Source: Ascarosepion bandense (taxonomy: Eukaryota > Mollusca > Cephalopoda > Sepiida > Sepiidae). Taken from it: a stretch of 64,000 nt of DNA. The stretch is from NCBI GenBank assembly GCA_037127315.1, contig JBBBDQ010000330.1, positions 2,686,001-2,750,000 on the forward strand. Reading direction: 5' to 3'. The position numbers were made by a program, and so were the translations under genes. Shown here in pieces: positions 39,628 through 52,439 of this stretch; the stretch's first letter is position 1; each line of letters opens with the position of its first letter. The notes under the pieces are model-generated. The model saw only the letters and a program-made list of their open reading frames with translations. It was not told the origin of the DNA and did no database searches.

Positions 39628-40707
39628 AAGAAGACAAACACGGTACTGAAATTTAGCTTTTTAATTTAAGTTTTTTGTCTTCGTATAAGTGTTTTCTTTT
39701 GGGCATAAAGTGTGTAAAATATTGTCCAAATTTTATGTATAATGTATAGTTTTATATAGACACCGGGAGCACGGTCATTTAAAGACTTACATATTCTCTT
39801 TTTTCTTATTTTATTGTGGGGGTTTGATTGGTTTCCTTTAAGTGCCAAAATATTTGGATATTATTGGTATTAAAGAAAAAATATGCTTAAAAATATGTTT
39901 AAAAGAATTTTTAGGTCTACCAATATATGCTTTTTTTTATTACCAGTGTTTTTAGTAGAAGAAATAATGCATTGATATGGAAGAGATTCATTAAGGCATT
40001 TATTTTCTAATGGACACTGTTTCAACAATTGCACGTTTCATTGAAAAAATTATTGATTTCAGTTTTGGAATTATTGTTATTTTTATTTAGGCTTCAATTT
40101 TTAATAAAATTTTATTTTTTATGTTTTTTGTTATAATTTTTCCTACATCATCAGTACAACTATAACTTAATTTTTGTGTATTTTTATTGAAAATCTTGTT
40201 TAATTGATTATTGTTCAGATAATGTTTCACAATCGAAGCGAGAATTTTTAGCCTAATTTACAGTTAACCATTTCAACCACAAGGTTAGCTGTAAAATCAG
40301 GCCAAAAATATTATATTTTACTTAGACATGTATGAATACCCCACATTCCTTAACATCTAACCTATATTTTAAATTTTCAAAATCGACCTTTATTCTGATT
40401 AGTTAAATTAACCACACCCATTAGATCTAAATTTTCTATCTTCCCCTTCCATATTAACACTTTAATAAGCAAACTTATTGCTTTCTGTTTCAAATGTGAA
40501 TCATTTTCACCAAAGTTACTTAATATTGCCCGATGACAAGATAAAACTTTTAATCTCGAAACAGAAAGTTCCGTGTCTTAATGTAAATTAATTTTAAATA
40601 AAAAAGTAAATTTAATTATATTACGGTCTACGTTGTATTAAGCACTGTTTTAAAAAGTAAATGCCAGAGAACTCTGGGCTCTAAACCTGTTGGTTTTCTT
40701 CATCATC

Positions 40708-40764
<57 letters not shown>

Positions 40765-41056
40765 TTGCAGTATAGCCCGGCGTTGCTCGGGTGTAATGAA
40801 AGCTTTAAAACTAATCTATGGTCATGGAGCTCAGTCAAATTTTGATTTCTTGGTATCGATATCAAATCAGTTTTTCTCGTAGTAAACTGAATTTTGTAGG
40901 CTAAATAAGTCCTCTGAGTAAATGGTATCATGGCTGAGATTAAGAACTACAATTATACCTACTTAGAGCCAAACCCGAAGCAAAAACTAAAATAAAAGGG
41001 CTGAAAAAAATACAGACATACAGGCAGATAAACAGACACACACACAAACATCTTGC

Positions 41057-41112
<56 letters not shown>

Positions 41113-41488
41113 CGATTTTCTGCACTATTGTAAGAACTGCAACCTTGAAACTTCTGAATATCGTTTTTTCTGTCTTGTCTATGAGTGTATGAAATTTGAT
41201 TAAAATCGGACCACTCATTCTATAACACAATTTTTTCGATTATCGATTTTCGATATTTATCGGGGGTACCTCGACACAAAACCTAGCTAAGAACACTCGC
41301 AGACGCTTATAGTACAACTGTGTAAAATTTTCAAGGAAATCGGTTGAGCCGTTTCGGAGTCTATAGGCAACGGATGCACATACACACAAACACACACACA
41401 GACAAAGTTCCATTTATAAATAAGTTTATATATATATAACGAGCCGTTGTGTGAAACCGCGGTAGGTTTTGGCTATCTTGTGATTCTT

Positions 41489-41540
<52 letters not shown>

Positions 41541-44500
41541 TTTTTAATCAGTTTTTCTTTTGCAGGTGTGCTTATATCTTTTTAGGATTAAGGGTGTGTA
41601 GAAACTGTGAGTAGTAATTATGATCCTCGGCGCTATTTCACTAGTTTCTTTCTAGTTTCTTAAGTCCTGTGAAACTATTAATTCTTAACTATAAAAATTA
41701 ACCAATGTTTTTCCTGCAAACTCTGTATTTTTGTTTGTTATATATTTTCTTGACTTCTTTGTTTTGAAAGTAGAGTCAGAGGTTGCAACAAAAATAATCT
41801 AACATCTGCTTTTTAATTTAAAAAAAAGTTATTGTTGCCAGTATGATTTCGAATTGGTATTCTACGCTGTGTTATATAGAAGTAGTAGTAATAACGTTGA
41901 GGTGCGTCTACTCACTTCTATTACGTTCGAATAGTTTAAAAGCAAATAGTATTGAATACAGATTTATACTGTTTTCTAGGATGTGCATTGTGGTGCAGTA
42001 GATATCAGCTCGGAACAAAAAGTCGGGGAGCCGAGATCGAATTCCAACTGAATTCCTTGCATTCACTTATGCGCAAATACCTTTGGGAAAAGTATTAATC
42101 CGTCTCTTTCCTCCATTCATGGGTTAAATAACACGGCATATTGGGCTCTATAGCCTTGGCTGGTAACCAGTCTGTCACAGATAATAAAGGCAGTCTATTG
42201 CGGGATAATCTTCTGTCCACTCAGTCATGTCTCTTTCGAGACATGATCACCCAAGTGTGTTTCACATATGACACTTAACTGACTGACTGTTTTATAAAAT
42301 GCGCTTCCCTTAACTTTAAAAGCCTTTTAAGATTTGACGATTAAATGACAGTATTTTTTTAAAAGAAGATAGGACTTCAGCCGTCCAATTTTGAGAAAAT
42401 CTTGTTTGTATTAAATCTTTCAGATTAATTTTTATTTGACCTTGAGGTTTCTTGTCTCTTCTACGAGACCAAAGTTTATATGATTTATACGAGTCAACTC
42501 ATGATTTGAACTACTGACTTTAGCTAACTAGATCTATTTAGACAATGTTTGCCTGGAAATGTAAAGGGATGTCAATCGCTTTATTTCAGTGATTAATTAA
42601 TCAAATTGAAAATAAACTTAGAATTTAAAACCACTGTATTTAAATGCTGTTATTTAATTTTACTAATCGGTACCGCTGGAATGTACTGTTTTATTGATTT
42701 TAAATAAAACGAAAACTTACGAAAGTGTACAGCAGTCATTATCTTGTTTCGGTGTGTCTGAAAGAATATGGTTAAAATGTGTGTAAGTAAAATAGCAAAG
42801 TAAAAATAAGACTTTTAATTTTTAATGCGAGTTACCCCGGGAGAAGTTGTAAAATCTACTTGCCGAAACGTTTGGATTGAAACCACAAAAGGGAAGATAC
42901 TAACCTTAATTATTTAGTCTAATCCTGACACTCTTACAATAATAACAGAGTTTCAAAAAACGAAAAAAATATATGTGAATTCATGAACTAAAACAACAAA
43001 AATATAGCTATTAGTCTGGATAGTTCGTCGCAAAATGACACGATTTTAAATAGTAACGACTTGGACAAAATTTGGAAAGCCAGAAATCTCGCTCGTCGGA
43101 ATACAGCAATCGAAAAAAATATAGATAGGTGATATTTTAGGTGCCACGTGACTTCCGAATGACGATGGTCATATTTGCCTACAACTTACTTCCTTTTCCT
43201 GCTTTAACCTTTAACCCTTTGCCATCTCTATTGTTCATATTCTACCACCTCTTCTCACGAACACTATATGTAGATTACCCACTGTTTTCCCTGGTTTTCG
43301 TGCAATCACCGAAGTTAAGCAACGTCGAGCCTTGTCAGTATCTAAATGGGGATACCAGATTCTTTAAGCTTGGATATGCGGGTGGTGTAATTGATAACGT
43401 CTAGGAATTTTTAATCAGAGAGTGGAGTTCCAATTCTACGCGGGTTCGTTATACTTTCCTTACGGCCAAATACTCTTGAGAAAGTTATGAATCCACATCT
43501 TCTTCCACCCATAAAGGAGTTAATTAATAAGACTTGTATTAGTAAATAATTGTTATCTCCAAAAATTCTTACCGTCTAAAAATATTTTATAGCTTGAAAT
43601 AACCGGCAAAACAGTAAAAAAACAAACAAATCAGTCACTCTTTACGCATTATGTGTCAAAAATATTTCAACTGTCTTTAATTTTAGAGATATATTTCCTC
43701 GATGTTCTTATTTTCTTTAAATCTTCCAGGTTCCTCTCATGTCCTGACTATGTTATTCTTAGTATTAGTAGAATAACCAAATCACTGTTGCTTCATGTCT
43801 CTTCTTCGTCCGAGAAGTGATTATTTTTAATCAATTCATCCAAAGCAAGGCCATGATAATCCTAAGTCGCAAGAGGTTACTGGGAGTAGAAGAGAATGAA
43901 AAAAAAACTTTAGAAGGAACCAGAAAGTCAACCTTAAACAGAAATAAGGGATAAACCTGTTCAATAGACCGAGGAAGGAGTGTGAACCGGATGATAAGCG
44001 AACCTATCTACTCCTACTCTACAGAAAAATAAATAAATAATTAAATAAAAAATAAATAATAAAAATTTCAGAATTTATCCAGAGACGTTAGAAATATAGA
44101 GCTGGTGTAGAATTTTGAAGAAACTAGAAACCCAGTCCTATACATGAAACCAAGAATAAACCTCTACTCATGTTCAAAAGACTGAGTGGGAATGTGAATC
44201 GGGCGATAGGTAAACCAATATGCTCTTATTCACTGTCATGTAGAGAGTATTTATTACATTGGAATTCAGATTGTATTTTTTATGACATTTCTGTGTGCCA
44301 TAATACTTGGTTTGGTTTGTAGAAGACATATATCGCTGTTCTTGTGCGACTTTGGATTTCTGTGTTTATAATCAAATAATATTTAAGATCCGAATTTCAG
44401 AATGCCTGAGAACCATCCGACCGAAGTAACAGAAGCACTCCTCGGAATACTTTAAAGATTAACTACAACATTTCACCTTCTAAGCTCGCGCAACATATAA

Positions 44501-46013
44501 ACAAAATTAAATCTTTGATGCTTCATCGTTCTTACACGTCTCAAGTGAAACGCACATATACAAAGCTAAGAATGTTTGAAAAATGGTCGCTTCCTTGTGC
44601 CGCCATCAGAGTGTACCAGACTTGACAAAGATAAATTATTTCCCATTTTACGGACGCTTTCTCACGGACCAAACGTCACTAACTTACTACTCTCTTGCTT
44701 TTTCCATGGCAAATGTTCTGACAAAATACATTCCTTAGTTATACCGGTTCAGGCTTTTAGAGCTAGAACCTGTTACGCTATGTATCATGCCCCATGTCAT
44801 CTCATGTGTTCTGCCACATATGGGATCATCACTTCCTTCGTATTTCACTATCAGAAGGAATTTCCACGCAGAATTTTTTTTCTCGATAAAGACTACTTTG
44901 TGAAACAAACCCTTTGAAGAAGATGATTTCCAGATTTCAACAATCTTAACCTCTTTTAGTTCAGAGTCAACCGTTCTCTATCCTAATATCATCATAATCT
45001 GCATTTACTTTCTCCTTTAACGTCCATACAACAACGTCACTCTACCTTGTATAGCTTTTGGTCCTTTTTATCTAGTGAACATACAGAAAAAGAAAAAAGT
45101 TGTTGATAGGTTAAAGACGTTACATATGCAAGTTATTACTTTTACTTACTTTTAAAGATTGGAAATGCTTGATAATCGAATAGATCATGGCCTAGGAAGA
45201 TACCGAAAAGAGACGTGAGGTGCACAAGTTTGTACTGGCAGTCTTCTGGGGTACTGGCGCTGTGAAAACTGGTACTGACAAGTCGGGCACTTGGCAGACA
45301 CGAATCCATGACAGCGCTTTTTCGGGGTACATCAATACCTGTAAAAGCAAACAAAGAGAAAAAAATAAAGAAACTCTAAAACATACAAAAGTTCTTGGGA
45401 GTTTTTAAATAAGTTATCATTAAATCTTTCACATATTTGTTTTAATAATCATGATTTATATATTTTGGAGGTTATGCTTTAATTCTTCTTTAAGTTTGTA
45501 TGCAATAAGGAATTCATATGAAGATGGTTAAAATAAAACTATTTATTACTTCCCATTAATGTGCGTGTACTCAAAGTCTCTATGTAAATGTGAATCCCTT
45601 GATTTTCCCTATATCATTTTTCTACATCTTTTGTGTGCCAGATGCTATCATAGTGTCTGCTTTACTATCTAGCATCCTTCCTCGGTGGTCTCCAACAGGG
45701 AAAAGAAAACCAATTCTAAAAATTGAGACGAATTTCGAAATTTCGCTTGCTCTCTCCTTAGGATGGTTATTGGTTGATCTTAGGCAATTAGCATCTTTGT
45801 TTCATACCCGTCTGTACTGAAGACGAACTCATAAATACCCGTTAGAAAGTCCTTATCCAAATGTTTTAGCACTTTCTTCTCTTCCGGATCACACTAGCCT
45901 CAAAAAGATAGACATAGATCCCGTTAGCACTAAAGTCAAACAAAATATCTATAGAACCGTTTTACACTAGAGTAAAACAAGGATATAGCTTAGGTTTACA
46001 CTAGGGTCCAAAA

Positions 46014-46070
<57 letters not shown>

Positions 46071-46182
46071 CTCAATTTACACTAGAATTAAACAAGGAGA
46101 TATAGGTCATGCTTACGCTAGTCTTAAAATGTTAGTCATAGATCCGTTTTACACGAAGTTAAAAAATATGTGTGTATATATT

Positions 46183-46229
<47 letters not shown>

Positions 46230-49200
46230 GTATGTCTGTGTGTGTGTGTGTGTGTGTATAACACTAAACTCAAAAACTTATAGGTTCCGTTTACATTAGT
46301 GTGAAAAATATATATACGTCCAGTTTACACTAGGTTTAAACGGGGGATATATGTTATGTTTACACGAGACTAAAATAAATTAGACATAGTTCCGGTTTAC
46401 ACTAGTATCATAAAAATAGAAATAGATCTAGTTTAAACTAGGGAAAAATATATATTATTTTCATTATATACCAGTGTCAAAATGGTGGATATAGTCCCGG
46501 TTTAAAGAGAGAGATATAGCTTAAACTAGGCTTAAAAATGTTGACATAGATCAGGTTAAAACTAGACTCAAAAAGGTATATTTAGGTTCGGTTTAAACTA
46601 GTATAAAAATTGTAGATATATGCCATGTTTATAATGAATTCAAAAAGGTGTCAAAGGAGGTATATATAGATGCAGTTTACACTAGTGGCAATAAATTGTC
46701 AAAAGTTATATGTAGGTTCGGTTTACTAGAGTCAGAAAGCTGGACACTGTATCATGAGCTCGTCACATAATGAAAGATGTAGCAATTGTTCTTCTTTGAT
46801 GTACCGTGTCCCTTCAGAACGTAGGTGATAATAGCCCACCAGATCTTACTATCCTCTTCTAACTCTTAATTTTTGTTATTTTTTCCACACCCTGTTCTGC
46901 TATGCATTTTCTTAAGCCCATCAAATATGTTACACACTGCTTTCCTCTGTCGCTCTTTCCCTCAATCTATCTAGTAAGATTTTTACAATACCCACTTTCT
47001 TATCAAGTGCTACAGAAATTTGAATTACATATTTCTTGATTTAAGCATTAGTTTACTTTTTGTTTCTAGTCACTATAAAACCACGTTGTTGCTCACGTGT
47101 TCTGCCCATGGTATCTTCAGCATCTTTCTATGTTACCACATTTCTGTTGCTTCGAGTGTCTCATATTTGAGGAAATTGTCGAACATTCATTGCCATATAA
47201 GAGAACATTATTACGTAACTGTTAAGATATTTATATCCCGAGTTTCATTTTTATGTTTGTTTTTTTTTGTTATTTTTTTGTTTTTGTTTTTTTTTACTCA
47301 CCGTTGCTATAAGCGGCAGGAAGGTAACGTTCGAAAGGGGTGTTTGACTTTCCGTAGTAGGGAAAATGGAAATTGTTGCAGGATCCGTCCGCGTTCCGAT
47401 AAGGGTACATCGGGTCACAATCCAGAGGGGAAAGAAAAGGACAGCGTTCTTGAAAATCAGAACGAGGTGGAGATGGCAGAATGTTTTCGGCTGCTATCAT
47501 GTTAATTTTTAACCTTCATTGGAAAAAAATAAAATTGCAAAAATAATGGAAACAAGAACAATGAAAAAATAATCGTTAGTAAAAGTTGATTTAATATTTA
47601 ATAGAATGATTCAATAACCAATCAATTAACAGAATTTTTATCACCACTTTTTATTGGGTAAACTATAAATTGAGAGTAAGTGAAAAAATTAATTGCCACA
47701 CTTATCAATAAAACTAGACACTAAAACGAAAAATTACCATCAAATAAAAATCATATTATTTACAATTCTGACCATCATGTGTAGCTTGTGATACATACAA
47801 TGTCGCCGCCGTTGCAACATACAGGCTTCTTCAGTTGACAGTGAGATTATATACTTTGCTATTTAAAGTATCTTGGTTCTTATGCTAGAAGGATACTGTC
47901 CCGAGAGTTAACTGTTATCTTTCCTACAAAACTTCCCTCATAAAGTGCATATGTTTCCCTTCCTTACGGTTAATGTACTTGACATTGAAATCTCAGACTT
48001 TTATTAGATTTCTGTCTGATTATACACTTTGCTATTTGAAGCATCTTGGTTTTTATACTCACAACGGTTGCGGAGTTGTAACCTCATGCCTTTTCAGATG
48101 ACTGTCAGATTATAAACTTTGCTATTTAAACCATATTTCGGCATTGAAATCTCAGTCCTGAATCAGCTCTTTGCCTGGTTATATACTTTGCGATTTCAAA
48201 CATTTTGGGTTTTCTTCTCACAACAGTTTTGGCGTTGTAATCTCAGGCCTTCTTACTAACACCACACAGTAATCCTCTTAAACCTTTTATAGGAGGAATA
48301 TTTGTATAAATAGTTGAAAAGCAGAAACTACGATCTGGAAATCGAATGAAAGTAGTATCACATCTGGCCTGAATCCATCATAAAACTTCAGAATGTGGAA
48401 GGATTAACTTCTAATATTTTAAAATTCTGTGTATCAGTTTTTATTTTAATTAGTAGAAAAAACAGGGAATAGGTTGCACTAGGGGTGCTTTAGTCTAATG
48501 CCGTAAGATAAATGCCAAAATATTAACCTGAGAATTCCAGTCACGTTTATAAATAACCACGTCAAATCTAGAATTTATTATGGATTTCATGCAGGGTGTT
48601 TAGAAATGTCCAAACTATCTTCTAGTTACAGCCATTTTCTCAGATCAATGCGTAAAATGACTTCAGGCGAATGACTCGTTTAGAGCTTTCAAAAGACTGT
48701 TCTTCATCATACGCTATAGACTAGTGCTACAAAATCACAAAGAGCTTGAAGACTTTCAACAACGGAAACAACAAAAACGGATAGCACATGTAACGAGAAG
48801 GGTCAGTAATAATATTATCAGGGTGTTGTCTTTTCTCGTTACACTAAACAAAGGTTCTGGAAGAAAACTCTTATCAAAATTAGAAAGAACTCTAACAGTT
48901 AGAAGACTTGAGAAATTTGCGAGGGTAAGTAAAAAATTATCCACACTTTCACCGTAGCATATCTTTAGGTTTGTCACACTGCCTTCTGCTCACGTGTCCT
49001 TATAGTTGGTAGTGCTGCGGTCACTCGATCAAAGTTTGATCTTGATTGCATCAGTTTTCTTGCTGCTGCTACAGTGTAAACATGATCACTGCGTTAGCAG
49101 TGTGCACCAAGGAGGAACAAAGAGCACTGATCCGAATATGCAGAAAACATGTTACTTCATTGATGATAACTCACCAGTTTATCATTACAATTACACATAA

Positions 49201-50525
49201 ATTTCAACCGGCAATAACATTCAGTGTTCGCAGAATGAATGCTGAATATTTTTCGCATGGAAAAGGCAATTTTAATCGTTATAATTACGCATCAATGTAG
49301 ATTCAACCAAAGCTAAAACATCTAATGAAAATTAATAAATGATTTATTAAATATGATAATGATAATAAATCAAATAAAAAAAGGGGCAAAACTCAAATTA
49401 ACTCTAGATTAAATGTGCAAAAAAATATTATTTTTACCTTTGGAAAACTTGCTGTGATATTTTGTCGAAAACCTGTCCAAGTCGTGCAATGCGAAGCTCT
49501 TGTTCTCCATAATTTGGGACTCCAAGTCCGTTCATCGGAATGACAAGCAACGATTTTTCTTCCTCTGCCTCGGTACATTCTATCGAGACATTAGCAAACA
49601 TATTATAACGGTATTATGTACATTTCTTAAAACGATTAATATATTTCCGAAAAACATACATATAGATTATTATTACATTTTTGTCTAGTATTGCTTTCGA
49701 CTTAATTTTGTCTTCTTTTTATTGCTCATCCCAGATCACAATTCTAGGATCTTTTCTAAGAAGCACGAATTGAAAAAAAAAATGAATACATCTCTGATGT
49801 GATTTGAAGTCCTATCCATTTTACATGGGAGCCTGTCTTAAACTGACAACTATTTTACAGATTGGGCTACGAAGACTAACAAATAAGAATAATGTGAATT
49901 TTTCCACATTTCTTATTTCACATGTACGGAATTCGAATATTATTGTAAGTAGAGCTCATAGGTAATCAATATTTGTTCAATAAGCCAGAGTCCTGTGCAG
50001 CTTTATTAAAGTTTCATGATTGATTACAACTTGAAAAGGCTATAAGTAATAACCCAAATAGAATGTTAGGCATGCTTTCTAAAGTTACTTCTATCTTTTA
50101 TGCGTTAAAATCGTCGCAGGAACAAGCATTTTAAGCTCATACTTTTCTGTAAATATACACTTAAATTGAAAACATATTTTAGATAGAGCAAGAAAAAAAG
50201 ATACAGATCAGTCAGTCAGTTAAGTGCCATCCGTAATACACACTTTGAACGAACATGACTGCCTGGGCAGAAGATTATCCTGCAGTAAGTAGTCATTGCT
50301 TTCTGCAGTAGACTGAATGCCAACTAAGGCTATAGAACCCATTATGTCCTATTATGTAACCCATAACTGGAAGGAAGACACGGATTAATACAGTTCTCAA
50401 GGGTATTTTCACGAAAGTGAATGCAACGAATTCAACTGGAATTCGAACTCCGATTTGTCATTCCGAATTGACATCCACTGCACCACAAAGCACATCAGAC
50501 AGATAGATAGATAACAAGTGAATAC

Positions 50526-50570
<45 letters not shown>

Positions 50571-52375
50571 TTAAATAAGGAAAATTTAGGGAAAACTGGA
50601 TTTATAAATTTGATATGTTTTTTTTTTCAGTCATACCAAAATTTGGTGGGGAAATGAGGCAAACGTAGAGATATTTTCAATACTGTTTAATTCTTCGTTG
50701 TTTCCATTAGTCGGATAGAAGTTACGCGTCAGGTTTTTGTGGTGAGCCAACTCAAATGTATAAAGATTTCCTTAGTTTTTCTTTATTTAACCATTTTGTT
50801 GAATTTAATTCTTATTTGAAATTCTTACACATATAGGTGAAGAGATTAGTGACGTGAATGTGTGATGGTGTTTGTGGGTGTGAAGATAATGCCTTAGCCT
50901 CACTTTTTCAATCGACCTGAAGTGGAACGACTACATCGAATCTATAACAGCATATACTGCTAGGAAGGTTGGGTCACTGTGTCGAGCCAAAAAGTTTTTC
51001 TCGTCAGAATCTCACTTGCTCATTTATAAATCTACTATTCGTCTGTGCATTGAATACTTTTGCCATATCTGCTCCTGCTATTCATCTCGAGGTTCTCGAC
51101 AAAATCTAAAGAAGGGCCTGAAATATAATCAATCCTGACTTGGCATCTCAACTTCAGTCATTTTCTCACCGACGTGACATGGCTTCCCTATGTCTTTTCT
51201 ACAAATATTTTCATGGCAACTGCTCTGATAAACTTTTTTTCTTGATGTCCTGACCACATAAATTTAAGCGCGCAACTAGATTGGCATCTAGGTCCACCCT
51301 TATTGCCGTTGAAATAGTAAAATGCAACCACGACTTCTAATCGAATAGCTTCTTTTCTCGCACTTCCTTTCGTTTACTTGTTTCCCTGGTAGCTACAATC
51401 TCCAAAAATGTAAATGCAATGTCAACTGCCATCTTCTGCCTTCTTGAAACCGGTTCATCTTTTATCTTTACCTCAGTAACCCTGGTACTCAGGCTTTTCT
51501 CTCACCGCACTAGTGGCGGTCCCTCCTTGCTTGAGGTGAAATGATTAAAAAAAATGACATCATGATAGCTATGGAGATAAATAAAACAAAAATAGTTTAT
51601 GATAGATAGGAAAAGAGTTTTGATAGGTAGAAACAAACATCAATAAAAAATAAAGACAATATGATTGGTGTTTCCTGAAAAATATGCTGAGTTAAACAAA
51701 AACACTTTTGTAACCCAAGATGAAAATGAATAAGCTTTATTAATTTAACATATAAACTGTAGTAACACTTTATTATTTTAATTTAGCATATCAGCAGTCC
51801 AACTGAAGCAAAAACGAAAAGGAAATATATCTTACATCAAATCACCAACGCTTGCTACAAACTGTTTTAACCTGTGCGTACTACCTTACTTTACTCTTTT
51901 GTGCGTACTACCTTACTTTACTTTACACGCTGTTTTGTTTGAAAGAGCCATAACATTGGTGGGTAAAGATTACTTCAAAGTATAGTTTTGCCTATCAAAG
52001 ATATAGATTTTAGAAAATAAATAATTGGTTACAAGTTTCAAATATTTATCCAATATCTATGCATTCACGGAGTCTTATTATATTGCGATGTGATATGATT
52101 AAAATAAGTAGTATGTTATAGATAGATATTTTTGAATTTTGTACTGAATATTTCTATAGGGTAAATATTTAAAAATCAATAATTCACAGCGAAACAGACT
52201 TGTATGTGGATGACTATATATATATATATATATATATATATGCAAATTAATTGAAACAACTGCTTCAGTTTCTTTTTTTTTTTTAATATACGCTCAGTTT
52301 TAGACCCACTAGAGTGACGGGGTATAATCGATTTCTATTTTTTCCTCAGATTAGGTTAATTGCAGTGTTGTACTG

Positions 52376-52439
<64 letters not shown>

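Noticed and set aside
48724..48957. 77-codon basic plus-strand frame
   Set aside because: Could be a transposon remnant, but I could not match it to any family.
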